Assembly: GCF_001623525.1 (NCBI RefSeq)
Contig: NZ_CP015225.1
Span: 6,832,501 to 6,896,500 of the forward strand
DNA length: 64,000 bases
Origin: Pseudomonas fluorescens
GTDB taxonomy: Bacteria; Pseudomonadota; Gammaproteobacteria; Pseudomonadales; Pseudomonadaceae
Reading direction: 5' to 3'
Made by a program: the position numbers and the translations under genes. Position 1 is the first letter of the stretch. Each line of letters opens with the position of its first letter. Below, piece by piece: positions 50,592-59,700 of the stretch. The notes beneath the pieces were generated by a model. It saw nothing but the letters and a program-made list of their open reading frames with translations, was not told where the DNA came from and made no database searches.

Positions 50592-53183
50592 ATGAACACA
50601 GAATTTCGCAAACCGCTGCCCGGCACTTCGCTGGATTATTTCGACGTTCGCGAGGCGGTGGATGCCATCCGCCCCGGCGCCTACGACGGCCTGCCGTACA
50701 CCTCCCGCGTGCTGGCGGAGAACCTGGTGCGTCGCTGCGACCCGGCCACGCTGCGCGAGTCGCTGCTGCAACTGATCGAGCGCAAGCGCGACCTGGACTT
50801 CCCGTGGTTCCCGGCGCGCGTGGTGTGCCACGACATCCTCGGCCAGACCGCGCTGGTGGACCTGGCCGGCCTGCGCGACGCCATCGCCTTGCAGGGCGGT
50901 GACCCGGCGCAGGTCAACCCGGTGGTACCGACCCAACTGATCGTCGACCACTCCCTGGCGGTGGAAAGCGGTGGTTCCGACCCGCAAGCCTTCGCCAAGA
51001 ACCGCGCCATCGAAGACAGGCGCAACGAAGACCGCTTCCACTTCATCAACTGGACCAAGAAGGCCTTCAAGAACGTCGACGTGATTCCGCCGGGCAACGG
51101 GATCATGCACCAGATCAACCTGGAAAAAATGTCCCCGGTGATCCAGCAACGTGATGGCGTGGCATTCCCCGATACCTGCGTCGGCACCGACAGCCACACC
51201 CCCCACGTCGATGCCCTGGGCGTGATCGCCATCGGCGTCGGTGGCCTGGAAGCCGAAAGCGTCATGCTCGGGCGCGCCTCGTGGATGCGCCTGCCGGAAA
51301 TCATCGGCGTCGAGCTGACTGGCAAGCTGCAACCGGGCATCACCGCCACCGACATGGTGCTGGCGCTGACCGAATTCCTGCGCAAGCAAAAAGTCGTCGG
51401 TGCCTGGCTGGAGTTTTTCGGCGAGGGCGCCAGTGCCCTGACCTTGGGCGACCGCGCGACCATTTCCAACATGGCCCCGGAATACGGTGCGACGGCGGCG
51501 ATGTTCTACATCGACCAACAAACCATCGATTACCTGAAGCTCACTGGCCGTGAAGACGACCAGGTGCGACTGGTCGAGACCTACGCCAAGCAGGCAGGCC
51601 TGTGGGCCGACAAGCTCAAGGGCGCGCAATACGAGCGTGGCCTGACCTTCGACCTGTCGTCGGTGGTGCGCAACATGGCCGGCCCGAGCAACCCCCACGC
51701 CCGTGTCGCGGTGTCGGACCTGGCCGCCAAAGGCATTTCCGGGCAGTGGGACGATGTGCCGGGGCAAATGCCCGACGGCGCGGTGATCATCGCCGCCATC
51801 ACCAGCTGCACCAACACCAGCAACCCGCGCAACGTGATCGCCGCCGGCCTCTTGGCGCGCAACGCCAACAAACTCGGGCTGACCCGCAAGCCATGGGTCA
51901 AGTCGTCCCTGGCCCCGGGCTCGAAAACCGTGGCGCTGTACCTGGATGAAGCGGGCCTGACCAAAGAGCTGGAGCAACTGGGCTTCGGCGTGGTGGCGTT
52001 CGCCTGCACCACCTGCAACGGCATGTCCGGCGCGCTGGACCCGGTGATCCAACAGGAAATCATCGACCGCGACCTGTACGCCACCGCCGTGTTGTCGGGC
52101 AACCGCAACTTCGACGGACGTATCCATCCGTACGCCAAGCAGGCATTCCTCGCCTCGCCACCGCTGGTGGTCGCTTATGCCATCGCCGGGACCATCCGCT
52201 TCGACATCGAGAAGGATGTATTGGGCGTGGTGGACGGACGGGAAATCCGCCTCAAGGACATCTGGCCGAGCGACGAAGAAATCGATGCGGTGGTCAAGGC
52301 CTCGGTGAAACCGGAGCAGTTCCGCCAGGTGTACATCCCGATGTTCGCCATCCAGGAAGACACCGGGCCGAAAGTGACGCCGCTGTACGACTGGCGCCCA
52401 CAAAGCACCTACATCCGTCGTCCGCCGTATTGGGAAGGCGCGCTGGCCGGTGCACGACCGCTCAAGGGCATGCGCCCGCTGGCGGTGCTGCCGGACAACA
52501 TCACCACCGATCACCTGTCGCCCTCCAACGCCATCATGCTGGACAGCGCCGCTGGTGAGTACCTGGCGAAAATGGGCCTGCCGGAAGAGGACTTCAACTC
52601 CTACGCGACCCACCGCGGCGACCACCTGACCGCGCAACGCGCCACCTTCGCCAACCCGAAACTGTTCAACGAAATGGTCCAGGAAAACGGCAAGGTCAAG
52701 CAGGGCTCCCTGGCCCGGGTCGAGCCGGAAGGCAAGGTGATGCGCATGTGGGAAGCCATCGAGACCTACATGGAGCGCAAGCAGCCGCTGATCATCATTG
52801 CCGGCGCCGACTACGGCCAGGGCTCGTCCCGGGACTGGGCGGCCAAGGGCGTGCGCCTGGCCGGTGTCGAGGCGATCGCCGCCGAGGGTTTCGAGCGCAT
52901 CCACCGCACCAACCTGGTGGGCATGGGCGTGTTGCCGCTGGAGTTCAAGCCCGGTACCGATCGCAAGACCCTGGGCATCGACGGCAGCGAAATCTATGAC
53001 GTGATCGGCGAGCGCACCCCGCGGGCGACGCTGACGTTGGTCATCACGCGCAAGAACGGCGAGCGCGTCGAAGTGCCGGTGACCTGCCGCCTCGATACCG
53101 CTGAAGAAGTGTCGATCTATGAAGCCGGGGGCGTGCTGCAACGCTTTGCCCAAGACTTCCTTGAATCGGCGGTTGCCGTCTAA
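50592..53183 (+). CDS. acnD: Fe/S-dependent 2-methylcitrate dehydratase
   Basis: 863 residues of the aconitase family. Cluster Cys: C in AAITSCTNTSNPRN and the CTTCNG pair; GTDSHTPHV and GSSRDWAAKGVRL for substrate; NGIMHQINLEKM. Usual length for AcnD, longer linker than AcnA. With PrpF it forms the PrpD-independent route from 2-methylcitrate to 2-methylaconitate. Confidence 0.96.
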   Translation: MNTEFRKPLPGTSLDYFDVREAVDAIRPGAYDGLPYTSRVLAENLVRRCDPATLRESLLQLIERKRDLDFPWFPARVVCHDILGQTALVDLAGLRDAIALQGGDPAQVNPVVPTQLIVDHSLAVESGGSDPQAFAKNRAIEDRRNEDRFHFINWTKKAFKNVDVIPPGNGIMHQINLEKMSPVIQQRDGVAFPDTCVGTDSHTPHVDALGVIAIGVGGLEAESVMLGRASWMRLPEIIGVELTGKLQPGITATDMVLALTEFLRKQKVVGAWLEFFGEGASALTLGDRATISNMAPEYGATAAMFYIDQQTIDYLKLTGREDDQVRLVETYAKQAGLWADKLKGAQYERGLTFDLSSVVRNMAGPSNPHARVAVSDLAAKGISGQWDDVPGQMPDGAVIIAAITSCTNTSNPRNVIAAGLLARNANKLGLTRKPWVKSSLAPGSKTVALYLDEAGLTKELEQLGFGVVAFACTTCNGMSGALDPVIQQEIIDRDLYATAVLSGNRNFDGRIHPYAKQAFLASPPLVVAYAIAGTIRFDIEKDVLGVVDGREIRLKDIWPSDEEIDAVVKASVKPEQFRQVYIPMFAIQEDTGPKVTPLYDWRPQSTYIRRPPYWEGALAGARPLKGMRPLAVLPDNITTDHLSPSNAIMLDSAAGEYLAKMGLPEEDFNSYATHRGDHLTAQRATFANPKLFNEMVQENGKVKQGSLARVEPEGKVMRMWEAIETYMERKQPLIIIAGADYGQGSSRDWAAKGVRLAGVEAIAAEGFERIHRTNLVGMGVLPLEFKPGTDRKTLGIDGSEIYDVIGERTPRATLTLVITRKNGERVEVPVTCRLDTAEEVSIYEAGGVLQRFAQDFLESAVAV

Positions 53184-53192
53184 ATCACAGCC

Positions 53193-53213
53193 GCGGACAC
53201 CCGGAGTGTCCGC
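53193..53213 (+). other. Stem-loop between acnD and prpF
   Basis: GCGGACAC-CCGGA-GTGTCCGC: perfect 8-bp stem, 5-base loop, 2 bases before the AGGAG-type site of prpF. No T-run, so more likely an mRNA-processing or translation-modulating element than a terminator. Confidence 0.5.
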
Positions 53214-53225
53214 TTGAGGAGCATC

Positions 53226-54419
53226 ATGGCTCACGCACCGCAAATCAGAATTCCCGCTACCTATATGCGTGGCGGCACCAGCAAAGGCGTGTTCTTCAGC
53301 CTGCAAGACCTGCCCGAAGCGGCCCGTGTCCCAGGCACCGCCCGGGATGCCCTGTTGCTGCGGGTAATCGGCAGCCCCGACCCGTACGAGAAGCAGATCG
53401 ACGGCATGGGCGGCGCGACGTCCAGCACCAGCAAGACTGTGATCCTGTCCAAGAGCACCCGAGCCGACCACGATGTCGATTACCTGTTCGGCCAGGTGTC
53501 CATCGACAAACCGTTCGTGGACTGGAGCGGCAATTGCGGCAATCTGTCGGCAGCGGTCGGTTCATTCGCTATCAGCAGTGGTTTGGTGGACGCTGGTCGC
53601 ATCCCACAGAACGGCGTGGCCGTGGTACGGATCTGGCAGGCCAACATCGGCAAGACCATCATCGCCCATGTGCCGATCACGGACGGCGCGGTGCAGGAAA
53701 CCGGGGACTTCGAGCTTGACGGCGTGACCTTTCCAGCGGCCGAAGTGCAACTGGAATTCATGGACCCGGCGGCCGAGGAAGAGGGCGGCGGTGGCTCGAT
53801 GTTTCCCACTGGCAATCTGGTGGACGACTTGGAAGTGCCCGGTGTTGGCACCTTCAAGGCGACGCTGATCAACGCGGGGATCCCGACGATTTTCATCAAT
53901 GCCCGGGACGTCGGCTACATCGGCACCGAGTTGCAGGGCGCCATCAACGGCGATCCCAAGGCATTGGCCATGTTCGAAACCATTCGCGCTCACGGCGCTC
54001 TGCGCATGGGCTTGATCAAGCACCTGGACGAAGCCGCCCAGCGCCAGCACACACCGAAAGTGGCGTTCGTCGCGCCGCCGGCGGACTACGTTTCATCCAG
54101 CGGAAAAGCCGTCGCGGCCGGGGACGTTGACCTATTGGTGCGGGCGCTGTCCATGGGCAAGCTGCACCACGCCATGATGGGCACGGCGGCGGTTGCCATC
54201 GGCACGGCTGCGGCGATTTCCGGCACCGTGGTCAACCTCGCGGCCGGCGGCGTCGAGCGCAACGCGGTGCGTTTTGGGCACCCGTCCGGCACTCTTCGCG
54301 TCGGCGCCGAGGCCAGCCAGGTCAACGGCGAATGGACCGTAAAAAAAGCCATCATGAGCCGCAGCGCGCGGGTGTTGATGGAAGGGTTTGTGCGGGTGCC
54401 AGGGCAAGCTCTGAGCTGA
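53226..54419 (+). CDS. prpF: 2-methylaconitate cis-trans isomerase
   Basis: 397 residues from the ATG at 53226 with AGGAG upstream. PrpF hallmarks: MRGGTSKGVFFSLQDLP, SIDKPFVDWSGNCGNLSAAV, and the C-terminal HPSGTLRVGAEASQVNGEW. DapF-like double-domain fold. Last gene of prpR-prpB-prpC-acnD-prpF. Works with AcnD. Confidence 0.95.
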   Translation: MAHAPQIRIPATYMRGGTSKGVFFSLQDLPEAARVPGTARDALLLRVIGSPDPYEKQIDGMGGATSSTSKTVILSKSTRADHDVDYLFGQVSIDKPFVDWSGNCGNLSAAVGSFAISSGLVDAGRIPQNGVAVVRIWQANIGKTIIAHVPITDGAVQETGDFELDGVTFPAAEVQLEFMDPAAEEEGGGGSMFPTGNLVDDLEVPGVGTFKATLINAGIPTIFINARDVGYIGTELQGAINGDPKALAMFETIRAHGALRMGLIKHLDEAAQRQHTPKVAFVAPPADYVSSSGKAVAAGDVDLLVRALSMGKLHHAMMGTAAVAIGTAAAISGTVVNLAAGGVERNAVRFGHPSGTLRVGAEASQVNGEWTVKKAIMSRSARVLMEGFVRVPGQALS

Positions 54420-54428
54420 GTTGAACCC

Positions 54429-54743
54429 TGTGGGAGCGAGCCTGCTCGCGATGGCGGTGTGTCAGCCGATATCAATGCTGAATGTGCTGGCCTCATCGCG
54501 AGCAGGCCCCCACAGTTTTGATCCCAGGTGTTCACGAATTCTGCGTCCACCACCAATCCCCTGTGGCGAGGGAGCTTGCTCCCGCTCGGCCGCGAAGCGG
54601 TCGTAGACCGGCGGATGCAGTGTGTCTGATGCTCCGCATTCGGCAGGTTTTGGGGCCGCTTCGCGGCCCAGCGGGAGCAAGCTCCCTCGCCACGGGTGTA
54701 TCGATTGCCTTAATGGCCTCTTCGCGAGCAAGCTCGCTCCCAC
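54429..54743. repeat. Cluster of intergenic palindromes
   Basis: Three elements side by side: a TGTGGGAGCGAGCCTGCTCG ... CGAGCAGGCCCCCACA pair (54429-54515), a GTGGCGAGGGAGCTTGCTCC ... CTCCCTCGCCAC pair (54563-54693), and a single arm TTCGCGAGCAAGCTCGCTCC (54721-54743). They fill the 336-base gap between convergent operons, where they can act as transcription stops. Confidence 0.85.
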
Positions 54744-54755
54744 TGGGGATGGCCG

Positions 54756-55649
54756 TCAGCCTTCCGTCAGCGCGGTAACGACCAGCCCCACATTGCTTTC
54801 CAGCTCCGTCACCGGATCGGTCCCATCGGTGCTGAGCACCAACAACTGGCTGCCACCCTCGGTGATGGCGGCTTTCAGCGCCTCCGAAGGCTGGCGATGG
54901 TGCAGCACCAGCGCCACGTCGTTGTCTTTCAAGGTCGCGGTCAATTGCTTGAGGGCTTCGGCTGTCCAGTCGGCGTCGGGCCGGGTATCGGTGCTGATGG
55001 CGTCCAGGTTGAGCCCGCTGATCAGGTAGCCGAAATGCTCGCTCAGGCTGACCACGCTCAGGTTGTCGGCGCTGGCGAGGCGTTTTTCGCTATCGGCGCT
55101 GAGTTTGAGCAGGCGCTGCTTGAGGGCCGTCAGGTTGGCGTCGATCTTCGCTTTGTCCGCCGGGGCCAGGCGCACCAGGTCGGCGGCGATCACGTCGGCC
55201 ATGCGCCCCAGGTTATGACTGGCCATCCACGGTTGGCTCGCCAGGCCGTCGGCCATGCCCGGTTGCACGGCGATACCGGGCAGGGCACCGTCCACCGGGC
55301 GCGCGGCATCGACTTCGACGATGCGAATATTGCTGCGTCGCGCCATGGGGTACAGCGGATCGTCCGGCCACAGCGAGCGCAGGCCGATGACCCCGTCAGC
55401 AGCGCTGGCCAGTTTGCTCAAGGCCGGCGCGCCACGGCCGCTGAAGTAGGCGCTCTGCCGGGTGCCGGGCAGATTGGCGGGCGCGGCCCGCTCCAGGCTG
55501 ACCTCGGTGCCCTTGAGCAAGGCCTCGCCCAATCCGTAGGTGACCGGCAACGAAGCCAGCAGACGAACCTTTTCGCCGGCGAATGACGAGGTGATGGCCA
55601 CGCCGCATAACGCGACGGCCAGGCTCAGTTGTCGCAATGAAAAAACCAT
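54756..55649 (-). CDS. Second, divergent metal-ABC substrate-binding protein
   Basis: 297 residues, signal peptide ending near SSFA-GE. Overall ZnuA/TroA-like arrangement (LLASLPVTYGLGEALLKGTE, LNLDAISTDTRPDADWTAEA, VALVLHHRQPSEALKAAI), but the classical His ligands of the first half are mostly absent, apart from MASHNLGRMA. It could bind a metal complex or help the other binding protein. Last gene of the operon. Confidence 0.7.
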   Translation of the reverse strand: MVFSLRQLSLAVALCGVAITSSFAGEKVRLLASLPVTYGLGEALLKGTEVSLERAAPANLPGTRQSAYFSGRGAPALSKLASAADGVIGLRSLWPDDPLYPMARRSNIRIVEVDAARPVDGALPGIAVQPGMADGLASQPWMASHNLGRMADVIAADLVRLAPADKAKIDANLTALKQRLLKLSADSEKRLASADNLSVVSLSEHFGYLISGLNLDAISTDTRPDADWTAEALKQLTATLKDNDVALVLHHRQPSEALKAAITEGGSQLLVLSTDGTDPVTELESNVGLVVTALTEG

Positions 55650-56549
55650 TTATCCAAGATTCCCTTTGAGGCTGGGGACGACACCGCGGGCGATGGCGCT
55701 CAGGGCGAAGGCGATGCCGGCCACCAGGATGATCGCGGCACCGGATGGGATCGGCAGGTCGAACACAATTGGCGCGAGGATCCCGCACAAGGTGCTGGCG
55801 GTGGCGATCAGCACTGAACACCAGAAAAAGCCTTTCAATGATTGGCTGAGCAGGCGAGCCGCCGCAGCCGGGATCACCAGCAACGCGCCCACCAGAATGG
55901 CGCCGATGACTTTCACTGCTGCCACGGTGATCAGCGTCACCAGGATCACGAACAGGTAGTCCAGTGTCTTGACCGCCACCCCGCGCACTGCCGCCAGTTG
56001 CGGGTTGAAGCTGGCGAGCATGATGCGGTTGTACAGCGGCAAGGCCAGGGCCATCACCAGCGAGCCGACCACCGCCAGCACCAGCAGGTCATTGCCATTG
56101 ACCGTCAGCACCGAGCCGAACAGTACGTTTTCCAGGATGTGCACATTGATCTTGCCCGCCAGGATCAACAGCAGGCTGGCGCCCAAGGCCAGGGACACTG
56201 ACAGGAATACGCCGATCAGCGTGTCCGGCGCCAAGCCGGTGCGGTTGCGCAGGTAATTGAGCAGGATGCCGAACAACAGGCAGTAGCCGAACAGGCTGCC
56301 GTAAGGGCCGGTGTAGGGTTCGCCGAGCAGGATGCCGATGGCCACGCCGGTCAGCGCCGCATGGCCCACCGCCTCGGAGAAAAACGCGAAGCGCTTGACC
56401 ACTACCAGCGTGCCGAGACCGCCCAGCACCGGGCCGATCAACAACCCGGCCAGCAACGCATTGACCACGAACCCGTAGGCCAGCGCCTCAGGCAGGTAAC
56501 CGGACGAGGCCCAGCCCTGAACCATCAGACGAAAGGCTTCATAACTCAT
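55650..56549 (-). CDS. Metal ABC transporter permease (ZnuB/TroC-like)
   Basis: 299 residues with about eight helices; typical ABC-3 family sequence (LLAGLLIGPVLGGLGTLVVV, RFAFFSEAVGHAALTGVAIG). The next gene on the same strand overlaps at 56549. Imports Zn, Mn or Fe. Confidence 0.88.
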   Translation of the reverse strand: MSYEAFRLMVQGWASSGYLPEALAYGFVVNALLAGLLIGPVLGGLGTLVVVKRFAFFSEAVGHAALTGVAIGILLGEPYTGPYGSLFGYCLLFGILLNYLRNRTGLAPDTLIGVFLSVSLALGASLLLILAGKINVHILENVLFGSVLTVNGNDLLVLAVVGSLVMALALPLYNRIMLASFNPQLAAVRGVAVKTLDYLFVILVTLITVAAVKVIGAILVGALLVIPAAAARLLSQSLKGFFWCSVLIATASTLCGILAPIVFDLPIPSGAAIILVAGIAFALSAIARGVVPSLKGNLG

Positions 56550-57301
56550 CAGGCAGCGCTCCCGTTCGTGCGCGGATGGGTGGAAAACAGCGTCAGCAGG
56601 CGTTCTGGCGTCAGGGTCTGGCGGGGCGGACCGTCGAACAGCACCCGGCGGTTCAGGCCGGTGACACGGTCGGCCAGGCGCCCGACGGCTTCCAGGTCAT
56701 GTTCGATCCACAGCACGGTGATTCCGGCTTGGCGCCAGTCCTGCAGCAATTGCTCGAATACCTGGATACCGGCCTCATCCAGGGCCGACATCGGTTCATC
56801 CAGCACCAGCAGTTGCGGCGAGGGAATCAGCCCCTGGGCCAGCAACACTCGCTGGCGCTCACCACCGGACAGCGCGCCCATGCGCCGCTTGCGCTTGTCC
56901 TGCATGCCGACTCGTTCCAGGGCCTGGCCGATGGCGCCGGCGTAGTGTTTGCTCAAGCCGAGAAAAGCCGGTCGCCGCTGACACATCGCCGCCATGAAGT
57001 CGTCCACCGTCATGGGCAGGCCCCGGTCGAACTCCAGCGCCTGGGGCACGTAGCCGATCACCCCGGGCTCGCCTGGCCATTGCAGGCTCAAGCGTCCCTG
57101 GTGCGGCATCTGCCCGAGCAAGGTCTTGATCAGCGAACTCTTGCCGCCGCCATTGGGGCCCACCAAGGCATGGATGCTGCCGGGCTCCACCTGAAACGCC
57201 ACGCGGTCGAGAATGGTGGTGCGGCCCAGGTTCAGGCTGACGTCGGCGAACTCAATCAAGGGGCCGACGTGCCGCAGAGTGAGGGTTTCCTGGACGGTCA
57301 T
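56549..57301 (-). CDS. Metal ABC transporter ATPase (ZnuC/TroB-like)
   Basis: 250 residues. Walker A is ALVGPNGGGKSSLIKTL, signature LSGGERQRVLLAQ, Walker B LLVLDEPMSALDEAG, then H-loop WIEHDLEAV. Overlaps the SBP gene by 4 bases and the permease by 1. Confidence 0.92.
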   Translation of the reverse strand: MTVQETLTLRHVGPLIEFADVSLNLGRTTILDRVAFQVEPGSIHALVGPNGGGKSSLIKTLLGQMPHQGRLSLQWPGEPGVIGYVPQALEFDRGLPMTVDDFMAAMCQRRPAFLGLSKHYAGAIGQALERVGMQDKRKRRMGALSGGERQRVLLAQGLIPSPQLLVLDEPMSALDEAGIQVFEQLLQDWRQAGITVLWIEHDLEAVGRLADRVTGLNRRVLFDGPPRQTLTPERLLTLFSTHPRTNGSAA

Positions 57302-58233
57302 GCGCCAGACTCCTGGATGGCCCGGACCACGGTGTCGAGGTTGCCGGCCATTTCCTTTTCGTACTTCTCGGGGCTGTAGTCGCCGTAGGAAATATGTGAG
57401 AGCGGGTACAGCTTCACGCCCGATTCACGCTGGATGGTGTCGACGTAGGTGGACGGGAAATCCATCTCCGAGAAGATCACCTTCACGTCCAGCTCGCGCA
57501 GTTGGTCGATGGTTTTCTTCAACTGGCTCGGGCTCGGTTCGATGCCATGGGCCGGCTCGACCACGGCGGTCACTTCCAGGCCGAATTCGCGCAACAGGTA
57601 GTCGTAGGCGGCATGCACCGTGGCGACCCGCAACTCGGCGTTGGGGGCCTGGGTCAGCTTCGCCAGGGCGGCGGCGCGCATCTGCCGCAGGCGCTTGCCG
57701 TAGGCGCGGGCGTTCTGGGTGTAGGCCTTGGCGTTGTCCGGGTCGAGCTTGCCCAGCTCTCGGGCGATGTTATTGACCTGGGCAATGGAGGCGCTGATGG
57801 ACAGGAAAGTATGTGGATTCACGACCTTCCCCGCGCCACGAGCCGCCGTGCCGGTGGCAGCCAGCAGGGGCACGTTTTCATTGGCCTCGATTACTTTCAC
57901 GTTCGGGGTTTCGCTGGCGGCGATCATGCGGTCGGCGAAGTCATCGTGACCCACGCCGTTGAGCACGATCACGTCGAGGCCGCTGATGCGCTTGATGTCC
58001 TCGGCCCGTGGTTCATAGGCATGGGGGTTGAAACCGGCCGGGATCAGCGGCACGACCTCGGCCTTGTCGCCGACGATGTTGGTCACATAGCTGTAATAAG
58101 GGTGCAGGGTGATGCCGATGCGCAGGCGCTTGGCTGTTTCGGCGCTCACCGGCGAGGTGAACAGGCAGGCCAGCAGGCCGATCAGCAGCAGGCGCAGCAA
58201 GGGGCGGCGTTGGGATGCAATAGGCATGGGCAA
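57298..58233 (-). CDS. Metal ABC transporter substrate-binding protein (ZnuA/TroA-like)
   Basis: 311 residues, signal peptide near SPVSA-ET. The metal site has H in ITLHPYYSYV, NPHTFLS, TVHAAYDYL and an acidic residue in FSEMDFPSTYVD, with no long His-rich loop of ZnuA, so Mn, Fe or Zn are all possible. Between the ATPase and the DUF6162-like gene. Confidence 0.88.
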   Translation of the reverse strand: MPMPIASQRRPLLRLLLIGLLACLFTSPVSAETAKRLRIGITLHPYYSYVTNIVGDKAEVVPLIPAGFNPHAYEPRAEDIKRISGLDVIVLNGVGHDDFADRMIAASETPNVKVIEANENVPLLAATGTAARGAGKVVNPHTFLSISASIAQVNNIARELGKLDPDNAKAYTQNARAYGKRLRQMRAAALAKLTQAPNAELRVATVHAAYDYLLREFGLEVTAVVEPAHGIEPSPSQLKKTIDQLRELDVKVIFSEMDFPSTYVDTIQRESGVKLYPLSHISYGDYSPEKYEKEMAGNLDTVVRAIQESGA

Positions 58234-58262
58234 ACGGTCTTCTCTCGAATGAAGGCGTGGGG

Positions 58263-58838
58263 TCAGTGCCGGTGCTGGCGGGTTACGCCGGCATCGAATT
58301 GCGCGACGATCTGTTGCCAGCCGGTGGCGGACAGCGTCGCATCGTCCAGCGCGGTGGGCGTCGCTAGGCCGGTTCCGCGGTTGAGCCAGATGTCCGGGGC
58401 GGCGTCGGACGCTTCGCCGATACGCATCAGAAACGAGCCGGCCACCGACGGATTGGCACTGGCGCCGAAGTAAGCCCGGTTCTGCAGTTGTTGCCAGGCG
58501 TGGCCGCCCCGGCTGACGGAACTGGCGTCCTGGGCGAATGGCGCGAAGCCTTCTTCGGCCAGGGTTGGCGGACTGGGCAGGGTGGGTTGGTCTTCGCGCA
58601 GCAAGCGAATTTCATCCAGGGTCACCCGCAGGTCGGCGTAGATGCCCTGCTCGGCGGCGCTGAGGTCGCGGCGGGCGTCGAGCTGGTTCGAGGCCAGGTG
58701 CGTGGTGTCTTCGGCTTTGCCATGCCAGGCCACCACAGACCCGGCGACCACCACGATGACCAGGCACAGCAGCAACACATACAGGGTTTCATGGCCCGCA
58801 CCCGCGGGGCGGATGACTTGAGTCGTGGCGTTGCTCAT
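58263..58838 (-). CDS. Membrane-anchored DUF6162-like accessory protein
   Basis: 191 residues with one N-terminal helix (TLYVLLLCLVIVVVAGSVVA) and a periplasmic part (LRVTLDEIRLLREDQPTLPS; GAWQQLQNRAYFGAS-type end) plus a short His tail (RQHRH). Conserved only beside this metal transporter set as far as I know. Its start overlaps the next gene by 4 bases. Confidence 0.7.
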   Translation of the reverse strand: MSNATTQVIRPAGAGHETLYVLLLCLVIVVVAGSVVAWHGKAEDTTHLASNQLDARRDLSAAEQGIYADLRVTLDEIRLLREDQPTLPSPPTLAEEGFAPFAQDASSVSRGGHAWQQLQNRAYFGASANPSVAGSFLMRIGEASDAAPDIWLNRGTGLATPTALDDATLSATGWQQIVAQFDAGVTRQHRH

Positions 58839-59161
58839 GGGGCCTCGATGTCGGCTTGGTCGATTTCCACCACGTGGCCGGGGCCGGCGTCGAAGAGCAC
58901 GTAGAATTCGGCGTTCGGTTTCTTGAAGGTCAGCTTCGAGTCGGCGCCGAGCTTGCCCGGGACGAGGATGGTTTCGTCATAACCGATCACGTCCAGGGTC
59001 ACTCCGGGTGCACCGCTGCCGTCGGAAAAACCTCCGGTGCATTGGATCTGCTCGGCGTCGATGGCCTTGCATTCGCACATCGGGTTGTGGGCCAGGGCAC
59101 TGGTGCTTGCACCTGCGCAGAACAGCAGCGCCAAGCCCTTGGATAAAGCGCGGAGGGTCAT
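58835..59161 (-). CDS. Small periplasmic protein of the metal operon
   Basis: 108 residues, signal peptide (LRALSKGLALLFCAGASTSA) then HNPMCECKAIDAEQIQCTGG, three Cys and His near the start that may bind metal, and a beta-rich fold (FYVLFDAGPGHVVEI). Overlaps both neighbours. Confidence 0.7.
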   Translation of the reverse strand: MTLRALSKGLALLFCAGASTSALAHNPMCECKAIDAEQIQCTGGFSDGSGAPGVTLDVIGYDETILVPGKLGADSKLTFKKPNAEFYVLFDAGPGHVVEIDQADIEAP

Positions 59162-59700
59162 GGTTTGGCTCCTTGGTTCTTCAGCCAGGCGACGGTGGCC
59201 GGGGAGGCCTGGCTCAGGGGAATGGAGGCCTGATGCATCGAACCGTCCCAACCTTCGAGGGTTATCCACAGTTCGGCATCGGGCTGGGTCTTTGGTGGAA
59301 CCGGCAACAAGGCGCCCATGCGATAGGGCGAGCCAAAGAAAATCACCCCGGCGGCCCGCAGGCTGCGGGGCTTGCCGATACGCAGGTAGGTGGCCTTGAC
59401 TTGGTCGATACAGCTTTGGCACAGGGCGGCGTTGAAGTGTTTCATCGGCCCGGCAGGCCCTTGGACGCGGGGGGCTTCGTTGCGAAATTCGGCCAGGCGC
59501 AGGCTCCAGGGACCGACCTGGACTTCACCGACTTCCCGCTCGCCGAGCCCGGCGTCGCCGCGAAACAACGACGCCTCCGAGAAATACTTGGGCATGAAGC
59601 CCAGGGGAATCAGCAGCAACAACACGTTGAGGTGAAAGCGCCATTTGTGCCAGAACAGACTCAGGCGTGACGGTGGCGAGGCTGTGTTGGACGGGTTCAC
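59158..59700 (-). CDS. Membrane-anchored protein with CxxC, metal operon
   Basis: 180 residues. One helix (FHLNVLLLLIPLGFMPKYF) then a periplasmic domain with HFNAALCQSCIDQVKATYLR, holding a C-x-x-C pair, and VIFFGSPYRMGALLPVPP. It may bind or relay metal. Overlaps PepSY gene by 4 bases. Confidence 0.65.
   Translation of the reverse strand: MNPSNTASPPSRLSLFWHKWRFHLNVLLLLIPLGFMPKYFSEASLFRGDAGLGEREVGEVQVGPWSLRLAEFRNEAPRVQGPAGPMKHFNAALCQSCIDQVKATYLRIGKPRSLRAAGVIFFGSPYRMGALLPVPPKTQPDAELWITLEGWDGSMHQASIPLSQASPATVAWLKNQGAKP

Noticed and set aside
50541..53471. 976-codon open frame antisense to acnD
   Set aside because: A shadow of the high-G+C acnD gene; low-complexity composition and no family features.
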